From NCBI GenBank assembly GCA_002179805.1, contig NAVB01000092.1, forward strand, positions 18,190 through 82,189: a stretch of DNA of 64,000 bases, read 5' to 3'. Source of the DNA: Acanthamoeba lenticulata. Its lineage: Eukaryota > Discosea > Longamoebia > Acanthamoebidae. Shown here piece by piece: positions 21,096-30,970 of the stretch (position 1 is the first letter of the stretch; every line of letters starts with the position of its first letter). The translations under genes were made by a program, and so were the position numbers. Under the pieces are notes generated by a model, which saw only the letters and a program-made list of their open reading frames with translations, made no database searches and was not told where the DNA came from.

Positions 21096-24001
21096 ATGGA
21101 GGACCCGCAAGAAGCTCTGGCAAAGCGACGCCGAACGGGCAGTTCCTCGGCGCCCCAAGGCGACCCGCTCCCTTTCACCCCTCGTGAACCTTTCCCCTAC
21201 GTGCGTTGTGGGGAACAAGGGACCAACTAGTTGGTCGTCTCCTGTCTCATGGCTCTCACCCGCCTCTCGCCTGTGCGGTCCGTTGGATGTGTGCTGTGTC
21301 CTGCGTCGGGGCGGTGGCTGCACCGCACACAGGCGAGCGAAGCGCTTCTACGCGAGGTGGCAGTCGAGAAGATGCCCGCCCAGTGGCAGCCCATGGACTT
21401 TGCAGAGGACATGCAACTGCCCACAGGACGCAGCGGCCACACACTCACCCGTATGTTCTACTACTTCTTCTCTTTGAGTAGTGGCCATCATGATGGTATT
21501 GATGATGTTGGTGTCAGTGGTGGGCCGGCGCCTCTTCCTCCTGGGCGGCCGCGTGCAGGGCTATCGCGGGGCCCTCGACGTCTGGGTCCTGGACCTCGAC
21601 ACCAAGTACTGCGCCCCTGCTCGAGGCTGTGGCGAGTAGTGGTTGGTCTCTCATGTCGACGTCGTGGTGGTCGTGGCCAGGGAGTGGACCCGCCACACGC
21701 CCACCCAAACGGACGCAGTCGAGAGAGATGAGGCGCCCACGCACCGATGGGGCCACTCGGCCTGCCTCGTCGCGGACGACACCGAGCTGGTCATCTTTGG
21801 CGGCTTTGACCACGAATGCAACATGAACGACCTCTGGGCGCTGAACGTCCAGTCCCTCACCTGGCGCGCCCTCCGTCCCCAGGCAAGTCCCTTCTCATCA
21901 TCATCAACTGACCCACACGGTAATGACAATGATGATGACGATCATGACGAGCAGGGCGCGGCGCCGCAATACCGGGCCTACCACTCGGCCGTGTCGCTCC
22001 GCCTGCCCGAGCCCGGCGGGGCCGATGGCGGGGACGGCTGGAAGGTGTTGATCTATGGCGGGGCCTGCTGCGTGGGCGGGCCCTATCGCTATTACCAGGT
22101 CAGCGCTGCCCCCCAACCCGCACACGGGCGCTCGCGCTCCACGGACATCTTTGCAGAGAGCTCAATAAGGAGGCTGCTGGGCGCATGTGGGGCTGGGGCG
22201 CAGGACGTGATCATGCTCGACTGGGACGCGATGAAGTGGCGCTCGTGTAAGTGCGCAGGCGACAAACCGTCCGGCCGATCGCAGCACTCGGTTCGGCTTC
22301 TCGGGACGTCCATGCTGGTGTTTGGCGGGTGCGTCGACGCTCTCTCTCCTCTCTGCGACGAGACGTTGATGACCTGACCTGGAGCCGAATGGGTTGGATG
22401 GATTGGGGCCGAACATCACCAGCTATGACAGCACTCACGTGTACAACGACGTCCACCTGCTCGACCTCGCCGCGCGGCCGTTTGTGTGGCGCAAGGTCCC
22501 TTTGGCCGGGCCTGGGCCGGAGAGCCTCGCGCAGCTCGTCCCACGCGACTTTAGGCACGCGGCCTCTGCCCTTTGCAGGATGGTCCCGGCCCGCAGGCTG
22601 ATGACGGCGCGTGCAGGATCTTTCCGGCGCGTCGGCCGCTGGTTACCGTGGGCTCGTCCTACGCGATCGTGCTGGGCGGCTTCTCCGACCGCGTGCGGGC
22701 CCTCTACTCGGCAGACGAGGAGGAACAGGACGACCTTCTCGCGCGCGACAAGTCGTATCCGATGCACGTCCTCGACATGCGCCGTCGCCGGTACGATGGC
22801 ATGGTCCTCTTCTCTTCTCTTGTGCTTGTTTTTGCCCACCAGCAAGTGCCGCAGGTGGTGGCGGGTGCGCGGCCTGAAGACGGGCCCCGACGAGCTCATG
22901 CAGGGCGCGGCGGCGCACGGCTCCGAGGTGTTTTTGTTTGGCGGCACCGAGTGCGGGACCGACGACAACACGCTGCACGTGCTCGATGTGGCCTCGCTTT
23001 TCGTGGACCCTTCGCCTCGGCCCGGCACAGCCCCCACGACCTCGTCGACGCCCCTCCTCGCGCTCTCCACCAACCTCAGGCACGTCACGTCCTCTGCGTA
23101 TCTTCTTCTTCGTCTTCTTCTTCTGGAGCTGATCGCGGTTGGCGCTCAGGGGCTTGCTCGAGGAGGAGGACGATCCCTACAAGGACATCACCTTCATCCT
23201 GGAGAACGAGCGCACCGTGCGCGCGCACAAGTGCATCCTCGCCGCACGCTGTCCCGTACGGCGCCCCGACGGCCACGAGAAGGGGGTCACCAACGATGAT
23301 CTCGCTCTCTCTCTCTCGAGATTGACGGGCGCGCGTGGTGGCGGCGTGATGGGGTCATGCATGAACGCAGGTGCTGCGGGCCATGTTCGTCTCGGGGATG
23401 GCCGAGAGCGGAGCGAACGAGATCCGCATCCGCGACGTGTCCTACGAGGGCTTCTACGCGCTGCTCCAGTTCATCTACAGCGGCGCGGCCGACATCAACG
23501 CACACGCCGCGCAAGACATCCTCGTCGTAGCGCACCAGGTGCGCTTCTTCACCTCGTGTGCTCGCTTGCTTGCTCGGCGCTCACCGGTGAACGTTGCAGT
23601 ACGGCATGGCCGAGCTCCGCGATCAATGCGAGCAAGAGCTCATGGGCCAGCTCCTGAGCGGGGCCTCGGTGGAAGTCGAGCCGCCGCCGCATGCTGCCGC
23701 TGCTGCAGAGGGAGAAGAGGCCATGTCGGTGGAGGTCGTCGGCGCCGGAGGCGAAGGCGTGCCTGCAGCCCTCGTGGCCGTGCTCACGTTCCTGCGGCTG
23801 GCCGACCTCCACGCCACGCGCAAGCTGGCGGCGCTCTGCTTGGACCTGCTCGCGGCCACCTACGCCCACTACGCGCACGCCCTGAGCGACGACGCCATCG
23901 TGGCGCAGGCCGGCGGGGCTCCGCTCACAGAGGGCCTGCGACGCGCGCTCGACCTCACCCGCGCCCACCTGGAAGGCGCGCGCTCCCATGCGGCCGAGTG
24001 A
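21096..24001 (+). CDS. Kelch-repeat BTB-domain protein (LZTR1-like architecture)
   Basis: Twelve exons (21096-21200, 21333-21450, 21518-21605, 21681-21882, 21955-22098, 22204-22328, 22423-22495, 22579-22790, 22843-23079, 23150-23255, 23371-23538, 23600-24001) sum to 1980 nt, 659 residues. N-terminal half: kelch blades (TGRSGHTLTLVGRRLFLLGG, HRWGHSACLVADDTELVIFGG, SGRSQHSVRLLGTSMLVFGG, VYNDVHLLDL, GSEVFLFGGTECGTDDNTLH). C-terminal half: BTB (DITFILENERTVRAHKCILAA, RAMFVSGMAESGANEIRI, YEGFYALLQFIYSGAADI) and a helical end. Such proteins are usually Cul3 ubiquitin-ligase adaptors. An in-frame upstream ATG (21033) would add 21 residues. Intron 4 (21883-21954) has a GC donor, and intron 9 probably does too. 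Confidence 0.9.
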
Positions 24002-24094
24002 CGCGTCCTTTGCGGCGCCTCCATGAAGAAGAAGACAAAGACGAAGAAAAAGAGGAAGAAGGCGATGACGATGGTGTGAACAAGAGATGCGGCT

Positions 24095-25627
24095 TCATAC
24101 GGGTCGAATGCCGGCCCACTTTCGCAGCTCCTCGTAGATGGTGAAGGCCATGATGGTGTGCGGGCCTGCCTCGGGTGAGCGCGTCGTGCGTCAGTGTCGG
24201 GAGGGACGTCAGGAAGAGAGCGTGGCGGCGTACCGAGTCGCATGAACGTCGGCACGAAGCCCTTGTAGAGGCCCAGCACGCCCTCGGCTTGGGCCGTCTG
24301 TACGATCCTTGATGACGTCAGCGCACGCAGACCAGACAGAAGAAGAGGACCTCCGAGAATGTCGCGACTCGCGCACCTTGATGAGGCAATCGAGCATGCC
24401 GCGGTAGACGACCGGCGTGCCGGCCGAGCGGTTCATGATGCGGGTCTTGACGACGTCGATCGGGGTGGAGACCACGGCCATGGAGAAGCCGGCCATCATG
24501 CCCGCACTGCCGGACACGTACGCGTTTGAGTTGGAATCGTGCCAACATGAGGGCTGCGACTAAAGGGCAAGAGAGGCCGAACCAGATGTGGGCGTAGACG
24601 TTGTCGTGCGCGATCCAGCCCTTGCGCAAGATGAAGTGCTTGCTGTGGTCGTAGGAAGACATCATGGCGGCAGATAAGATACAGGCGCGCTGCGTGGTGG
24701 GCACCACGCCCTTGTAGAGGCCGCGAATGCCTTCTGTTCGCGCGATGGTGACGAAGCCGTCCAGCGTGTTCCTGTAGCGCGGCTTCTCTCCCGCGGCCTC
24801 GGCTTGCATGCGCACCTTGAGCACGTCCGTTGGGGTGGCGATGGCCGCGCCGATGCTGCCCGCGGTGGCTCCTGCCAGGAGCTTCTTCCAGAAGGGCAGG
24901 CCGCCGTCTGAGGATGCGGCGTGAGACGACTAGACCTCGACTATTGTAGAGCGCTTCAGTCTTTTTACTTACCCTGTCGTCCACCGGTTCTATCTTCGCC
25001 GAGTAGCGTCTTGATGGGATCGTACAAGGCCAGTCGAATGGCCGCATAGGAGCTCTCCCGCAGCGCCGCAGGGACGAGGCTGGGCAATGTAAGCGCCTAT
25101 GGTAAGGGCAAGCCATGAAAGCGCTGCGGTTCCTGAGTTCAATACCCTTTGTAGAGGCCAGCCGGACCCTCGTCTCGCAGAATCTGAAGCCCGCCGTGGA
25201 GGAACCCCTTGTACTTGCGCTCTGGAGGGGAAGTTGACCGGTGAGCAACATGTTCATGGCACAGCGAGGCTCAACGCTAGAGGGGAACTCACCACGGCCG
25301 TAGATGCGGCTCAGGCCGCTTTGGGTCTTCTCTTCGTGCAGCTCGCCCTGGAGCTGCAGCCGCGTCTTGATGACCTCGATGGGGTTCACGACTGTCACCG
25401 CAAAACACAAACACAAACAAGAGGTTGAAGTGGTGCTCATAAACGTCCACACACTCATTGCTGTGGGGAGACGCACCAGGCAAGGGCGCCGTGCACGAGA
25501 CCATGCCCAGGAAGAACTTGTGCCACACCTCGCCTTCCTTCTCTGCAGCGCGGGCGGTAAAGGTGTCAGGTCATGCGGTTGCCGTCCCATAGGACAAGGC
25601 GAAGCAGGCGGTACCTCGAGTGGCCAT
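24095..25627 (-). CDS. Mitochondrial carrier family (SLC25) protein, UCP/dicarboxylate-like
   Basis: Nine exons (25615-25627, 25477-25542, 25293-25391, 25146-25221, 24973-25079, 24583-24907, 24377-24506, 24234-24297, 24095-24165) sum to 951 nt, 316 residues, the usual carrier length. All three signature repeats are visible: PIEVIKTRLQLQGE, PTDVLKVRMQAEA, PIDVVKTRIMN, each with the downstream EG..GLYKG element. Protein starts MATREKEGEVWHKFFLGMVS; the first coding exon is only 13 nt, forced by an in-frame stop upstream. It would exchange a small anion or metabolite across the inner mitochondrial membrane. Substrate not determinable; three repeats and TIYEELRKW at the C-terminus resemble the UCP/DIC/OGC branch. 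Confidence 0.9.
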
Positions 25628-25881
25628 AGCAGTGAAGTTGGGCAGGATGGCACGCAGGGCCACGCCAAACCGCGTGAACCGGCTTTGCCGGCCAAGACCG
25701 CCGATATTGCTCCGCTGCTTCCTGATCTCCGTGAACGGTCACGAGAAAAAGGCGCAAGAAAAAGTGGCACTCGCGCCTGCGCGGTTCTGCTCCCCATCTC
25801 TTCCATTCCAGACGCAGGCATCCTTGTGCATTTGGGGATCCTGCGTGGTTTGATTTGTTGTAACTTCCTATTTGAAGCGCA
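25628..25881. promoter_or_regulatory. Divergent promoter between carrier and Vps4 genes
   Basis: 254 bp between two start codons pointing away from each other. GC-rich on the left, with TTGTTGTAACTTCC just before the Vps4 ATG; no certain core element. Confidence 0.45.
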
Positions 25882-27746
25882 ATGGGTGAGTTCTTGCCAA
25901 AGGCCATCGCTATCGTCACGCAGGCCACCGAGGCCGATGGTCGAAAGGAGTATGCGGAGGCCTTTCGACTCTACCAGCTTGCCATTGAGTACTTCTTAAC
26001 TGCCATCAAATGTACCCCTACCCTACTTCACAGCGTTTCATCATGTGTTGATTTTTGGGTCTTTAGATGACAAGAATGAACGAAGCAAGCAAACCATTCG
26101 CGCCAAGATCCGCGAGTACATGGATAGGGCTGAACAGCTAAAGAATTATCTGAAGGGTAACGAAGGCAAAAAGCCTGTGGCACAGGGGAATGGGTACGTG
26201 AACCCTCCCAATGCTGCCTGCATAAACACGGACTAATGCATTCGTACAGAGGAGACAACGACGCGGATGACGGTGATCAAGACAAAACAAAGTTGCAGAA
26301 GGCGCTGCAAGGTACTTGGTCCGCAGACTTGAAGATCTGGTTTCAGATTGAGTAACTTCTGCCTTCCATCAAAAGGTGCTATCCTTACCGAGAAGCCCAA
26401 CGTGCGCTGGGACGACGTCGCCGGTTTGCACGCCGCCAAGGAGTCGCTCAAGGAGGCAGTCATCCTGCCCATCAAGTTCCCACAGCTCTTCACAGGCAAG
26501 CGCAAGCCCTGGAAGGGTATCCTCCTCTACGGAGTACGTGGTCCTTTGCTGCTGTCGTCTGGTGGCGTTGTGACTCGCCTGCTCATATCTCGGCCTCTCT
26601 TCGTGCACTTTAATCACTATGCACAGCCCCCGGGTACGGGTAAGTCGTATCTGGCCAAGGCTGTAGCCACAGAGGCGGACTCGACCTTCTTCTCGGTCAG
26701 CTCTGCCGATCTTGTCTCCAAGTGGCTCGGCGAGAGCGAGCGGTACGCTGCCTCCACCTCAGAGCCTGGCAAGTGCAGCTTGCTTATCTGTGGTGTGGCC
26801 AACAACAGGCTGGTGCGCAACCTGTTCGACATGGCTCGACAGAACAAGCCCTCGATCATCTTCATCGACGAGTTGGACTCGCTCTGCAGCGCGAGAAGCG
26901 ACAACGAAAGTGAGGCCGCACGTAGGATCAAGACCGAGTTCCTCGTTCAGATGAACGGCGTAGGCAACGACGACGTTCGTTCCTCTTCTTCCCCCGTTAC
27001 ATTTTCTCTTCTTGTGCGCCCGTTGGTTGTTGCTTACGTGCGGTACCTTCAGGACGGAGTGCTCGTGCTGGGCGCCACCAACATTCCGTGGCAGCTCGAC
27101 GCCGCCATCAGGAGACGCTTCGAGAAGCGCATCTACATCAGTCTGCCCGACTTGCCCACTCGTGCGCGCATCTTTCAGATCCACCTGGGCAACACGCCGC
27201 ACACGCTCGTCAAGGAGGATTGGACCAAGCTGGCCGCGATGACGGAAGGCTTCTCGGGCTCGGATATTGCGACGTGCGTGCGAGACGCCCTCATGCAACC
27301 GGTGCGGACCGTGCAGATGGCGACCCACTTCAAACTCGTGCGGGACCCGAGCAACCCGACTGGGCGCGGCTACTTGACTCCCTGCAGCGGCTCTGGTATG
27401 TCTCGAGCACGTCCTGAACTTTCTCAAGCGCGCGCCCTGTTGATGTGCTCATCTCTTTATTGTGTACGGCGAGAACAGACCCGGAGGCGAGGGAGATGAC
27501 GTGGGTCGACGTGCCTGGTGAGATGCTGATGGAGCCCAAGGTCACCATGATCGACTTCATGAAGTCAATCAAGTCGAGGTACGAAAGCTCTTCCTCTCTC
27601 ATTTGCAGATGCCTTCTTCTTCTGTCTGTATGTCTATCTGGGACTCGTTCTGATTTGATTGTGTCGTTTGCAGCAAACCGACCGTGAACCAGGCCGAACT
27701 GCAGAAACAGATCAAGTTCACGGAGGAGTTTGGTCAGGAGGGCTGA
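25882..27746 (+). CDS. VPS4: Vps4, AAA ATPase of the ESCRT machinery
   Basis: Nine exons (25882-26011, 26067-26193, 26250-26311, 26376-26533, 26627-26742, 26809-26974, 27053-27395, 27479-27578, 27674-27746) sum to 1275 nt, 424 residues, the normal Vps4 length. MIT domain about 4-80 ([40 protein letters not shown]) binds ESCRT-III tails. AAA core: [20 protein letters not shown], Walker A GPPGTGKS (about 159-166), pore loop [13 protein letters not shown], Walker [12 protein letters not shown] (D218, E219), sensor [20 protein letters not shown]. The beta domain and C-terminal helix ([31 protein letters not shown]) are Vps4-specific. It disassembles ESCRT-III during multivesicular-body formation and membrane scission. 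Confidence 0.97.
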
Positions 27747-28007
27747 TGAGTTGGCACGCACTGCTCCGAGAAGAGCTGGAGCTTGTCTCTCCTCTCTCTC
27801 TCTGCCGCGATGTTATTTATTCCCGCTTTCTCTCCTCTTCGTGTTCTTTGCTGCTGCTGTTGCTGTACATTTTGTTCCCTCTCGCGCTTGCTTGCTGTGT
27901 GGGCTGTCTTGCTACGTGTACGCGAGTAAGGACTATGTGCGTGGGTTGCGTAGCAGCTTCCCCGTCATTTCCCTGCTCTCATTCTTGTTGTTGTCGTCTG
28001 CACCATC

Positions 28008-28013
28008 AATAAA
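28008..28013 (+). terminator. AATAAA polyadenylation signal for Vps4
   Basis: AATAAA about 260 bp downstream of the Vps4 stop, after a long pyrimidine-rich 3' untranslated stretch. Confidence 0.45.
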
Positions 28014-28698
28014 ACGCAGCTCGAGCCTTCACGCCCGCCTCCGTCCTCCTCTGAGGGACTACGGAAGAGTATGTTCTGACTTATCTGGGAGCAGCTGCGA
28101 ATGGTCACTTGGGTGTGCTTCAGTGGGTTGGAGCCAAGGACTGGCACTTTATTCAGAATTGTCTGCGACGTGCTTGACCATCTTGAGATGACGTACAGCG
28201 GTTCAACTTGAACAAGTAAGTCCGTGTTCGATGATTTTCATGTTGAGATGTTGATACCAGTGGCGGCTGGTTCGCTTGCGGTTGAACGAGAAGAAGTAGA
28301 CGCATTTCCTCCGCCTCCTGCCTTGGAAGCTGAGGTCGAGCATGTGGAGCGGCGTCGCAGAGGTTGAACCCATAGAGCAAGCCAAAGCATGACATGAGGC
28401 CTGGCGCAAAGCCATGACGAATTCTGCCCAGAATGGGCACGCCAGTCTCACGCTCGTCGCCGGTGTCGTGCTCGATGGTGCAGGCCTTGCCGCAGACCAT
28501 TGCAGCAGGGCAACGCAGGGTAGAGGAAACCCACGAGGAAAGGACGACGGCTTGACGTCACCAAGAGGTCGTGGCGGTACTGGTGGCTTCAGCATCGTGG
28601 TGTGACACCAGCGTGCACGTTTTGTTCACATCCAGTGGAAGGTGACGGAACGTTTGTTCCTTGGCCATGAGCATCCATTTGAATGTTCTTCCGTTGTC

Positions 28699-28762
28699 GT
28701 GCACCAGTTGAGCACGATCAAGTACTTCTGCTGTGACTGTGCACCAGTTGAGCACGATCAAG
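28699..28762. repeat. 24-bp direct repeat, period 40
   Basis: An exact 24-base match occurs at 28699-28722 and 28739-28762 (beginning GTGCACCAGTTGAGCACGAT). The two copies are separated by 16 bases, giving a 40-bp period, so it looks like a short local tandem duplication in the unresolved interval. Confidence 0.85.
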
Positions 28763-29116
28763 CGGTTGACCAGCATCCGGATCATGATAAGGAAGGAGCT
28801 ATTTGTTCGAGCTGCACATCACGATCAGCCTGCCTGACCCCTACCGAGATCTTGATATGGTCGGTGTTCTTGGGTGGCTTTTGATCTCCGCCGATCTTGC
28901 ACAGTTTGCTTGAATGTGGCCATTCACTTTCCTTTTTTGTAAATCACATGTTATCCTTAGTTGCACGTTGATGCAAGGCGCAGCTTGCCTTGTTGCGGGC
29001 CAGGCAGGGTATTGGCTGATAGTTTATTTTGGAAAGTAGGTTTCCAGTTTTGGGTTTGACATACAAATGCTGGTTCCGCATCACCCCAGAAGATAGAAGG
29101 GCACTTCTGCTCCTGG

Positions 29117-29124
29117 TTTATAAG
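29117..29124 (+). promoter_or_regulatory. TATA-like element of the lipase gene
   Basis: TTTATAAG lies 107 bp upstream of the lipase ATG, within an AT-richer window, at a credible distance for a core promoter with a short 5' untranslated region. Confidence 0.45.
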
Positions 29125-29230
29125 CTCAGCACTTGCTCGTTGAGCATACTTTTACCTCCCACCACCACCAGTACAAGCCTCTACTACCCCCTGCGACAAC
29201 TCAACCACACCCATTACCACACAACCAACA

Positions 29231-30259
29231 ATGTCGACTTTCTCCCGTTTGTTTTCCTGGCTCTTGTCCCCGTCTACCATTTCGACTCCTGCTACTACAC
29301 CCATTGCGACTGCAACTGAAGCTACCCCCCTTGAGACCTTGGTGGCTTCTGTTGCCTCCTTCGACGATGAAGAGGACATGCTTATCCTGTGCAGCTCTGA
29401 CGAACCTGCTACAACTGCGACCTCCCAACCCACCAACCCAGAGCTGGCGTCTTTCACTAAGGACGAAGTTCTTGAGTATGCCCACCTGTCCTCGCTTGCC
29501 TACGACCTCGCCGTGGCCCCCGAGTCCGCAAGTGTCGATGTCTTCCCCTTTGCTGGCCCCGCTTCGACTGGCTTCGTGAGGGTTGGCAACAACAACAAGA
29601 TCGACCTCGTGTTCAAGGGCACTTCCGACCTCTACGACCTCTTCATCACCGACTTCAACGGCCTCCCCTCGCTGGCAGCGAATGTCGACTACCTCCCTTG
29701 TGGTTATGCCCACAGGGGCTTCCGCCTGGCGCTCGACTCTTCCTGGCCCCTTGTTGAGGCCATTCTCCGGAACATCGCCTCGTCCCGCTTCAACTGCCAG
29801 CTCAGCGACCTCGACATCACCCTTTCAGGCCACAGTCTTGGCGGTGCCCTGGCTACCCTCGCAGCTCTCAAGCTGATTCACGTCGTTCAACTCGAGTCCC
29901 AGCCCCAAGACCTGGAGCGCTTCACCAGCCAGATGCGGATGGTGACCTATGGGTCTCCTCGTTCCCTTAGCTCTTCGGCTGCCAAGTTCTTCAACTCCAA
30001 GCTCGGCAGCCACACCCTTCGCGTCGCCGAGAACAACGCTGACATCGTAACGATGGTGGCGCCGGGCTTCCTTGGCTTCAAGCACGTCGGGATCAACCTG
30101 CGCGTCGTCAAGCCCGCTGGTTCGTGGCAACACGTGATCTCTGGCTACATGGGCGGCCTCCTCGCCCTCCAGACCCACCAGTTCGTCGCAAACCACTACG
30201 TGGGTGTGCGGCGCAGCCTCTTTCGTCTTCTCTCTCGTCCTCTTTATCTTCTCTCGTAA
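29231..30259 (+). CDS. Class 3 lipase-like alpha/beta hydrolase
   Basis: Intronless, 342 residues, unusual here where most genes have many introns. After a Thr/Ser/Ala-rich N-terminus (first 70 residues) come FTKDEVLEYAHLSSLAYDLA, IDLVFKGTSDLYDLFITDF, and YAHRGFRLALDSSW, then the nucleophile elbow LSGHSLGGALATLAALKL (serine about residue 200). VTYGSPR follows, then AENNADIVTMV supplying the likely catalytic Asp; a C-terminal His (in FVANHYVG or HVIS) could complete the triad. This order is that of Lipase_3 enzymes hydrolysing acylglycerol or phospholipid esters. MSTFSRLFSWLLSP may be a weak membrane or targeting segment. AATAAA lies 44 bp past the stop. Confidence 0.9.
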   Translation: MSTFSRLFSWLLSPSTISTPATTPIATATEATPLETLVASVASFDDEEDMLILCSSDEPATTATSQPTNPELASFTKDEVLEYAHLSSLAYDLAVAPESASVDVFPFAGPASTGFVRVGNNNKIDLVFKGTSDLYDLFITDFNGLPSLAANVDYLPCGYAHRGFRLALDSSWPLVEAILRNIASSRFNCQLSDLDITLSGHSLGGALATLAALKLIHVVQLESQPQDLERFTSQMRMVTYGSPRSLSSSAAKFFNSKLGSHTLRVAENNADIVTMVAPGFLGFKHVGINLRVVKPAGSWQHVISGYMGGLLALQTHQFVANHYVGVRRSLFRLLSRPLYLLS

Positions 30260-30302
30260 CCTCTCCTCACCTCTCCTCATCTCCTCTTCTTGTACAAGTC
30301 TC

Positions 30303-30308
30303 AATAAA
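30303..30308 (+). terminator. AATAAA polyadenylation signal of the lipase gene
   Basis: AATAAA 44 bp after the lipase stop codon. Confidence 0.55.
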
Positions 30309-30970
30309 AACCTAATTTGGAAAACTGGTCTAGTGTAGCTTTCGGTAGAAGAAGAAGGGTCAAGTGGTAGCAGCGCACAGACGTGAGGCGAGCATGAGCA
30401 GTTGTTGGGCGATGTCGTCGCCTGAGGGCTTGGCTGGCCACACAAGGTGCTGGGGGAAAACTACCATGGTGCCCTTAACCTCTGCTGGTGAGTTTGTTTC
30501 ATGTGAGACCTGTTGGTGGGCCGGTTGCTCACTTCACCATGGTGCTCGATGCCCCAGCACATGATCTCTCCTGGCGGCTGCGATAGGGCGCAGCCGAGTT
30601 CCGCCAGCATGGCAAGCTACTGCTCCCTATTGCGTTGCCATATGTAAACAAACAAAACGACATTGCACCGCCCGACCGATCCATCGCCTTCCTCTTCCAC
30701 ATCAACTTCTGTTCACGATGGCTGGCTGTACGTAAGCGCCCGCCTGTTTTCCTCCGTTTGAAGAAGGGCGTGGACGTTGCACTGATTTTCCGGCAGGTGG
30801 AGAAGGAAGGGCACCTCGCCAAGCGGCAGCGCCTCGACGATGTTCTCCAAGGCCAAGAATTGGTTCCACTCGCGCCGCGGGCGTGGCGTCGTCGGCGAGC
30901 CAGAGCCAGAGGCGTCCTAAAGTTGATTTTTATTGTTTTTATTGTTGTACAGCCGCTACAATTACCAGGT
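30309..30970. other. Intergenic between lipase and capping-fusion genes (tail to tail)
   Basis: The two flanking genes converge on this 0.66-kb stretch. A few open frames exist on both strands, but none shows a known domain or convincing splice chain. I see nothing in it beyond 3' flanks. Confidence 0.5.

Larger units (their letters stand above)
27747..29230. other. Interval between Vps4 and lipase: 3' UTR and an unresolved region
   Basis: 27747-28013 is the T-rich 3' untranslated region of Vps4. 28150-28785 has overlapping minus-strand open frames (for example one reading VPILGRIRHGFAPGLMSCFG, another LVHDNGRTFKWMLMAKEQTF) that look more protein-like than chance. They could be exons of a small gene or a decayed one, but I could not join them or name a family. 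28786-29230 is the lipase promoter side. Confidence 0.35.

Noticed and set aside
21883..21954. Reading straight through the kelch intron (Ser/Asp/His-rich 24 residues in frame)
   Set aside because: The inserted stretch is low complexity between kelch blades and is bounded by a textbook CAG|GCAAGT donor and GAGCAG acceptor, so a GC-AG intron is more likely.
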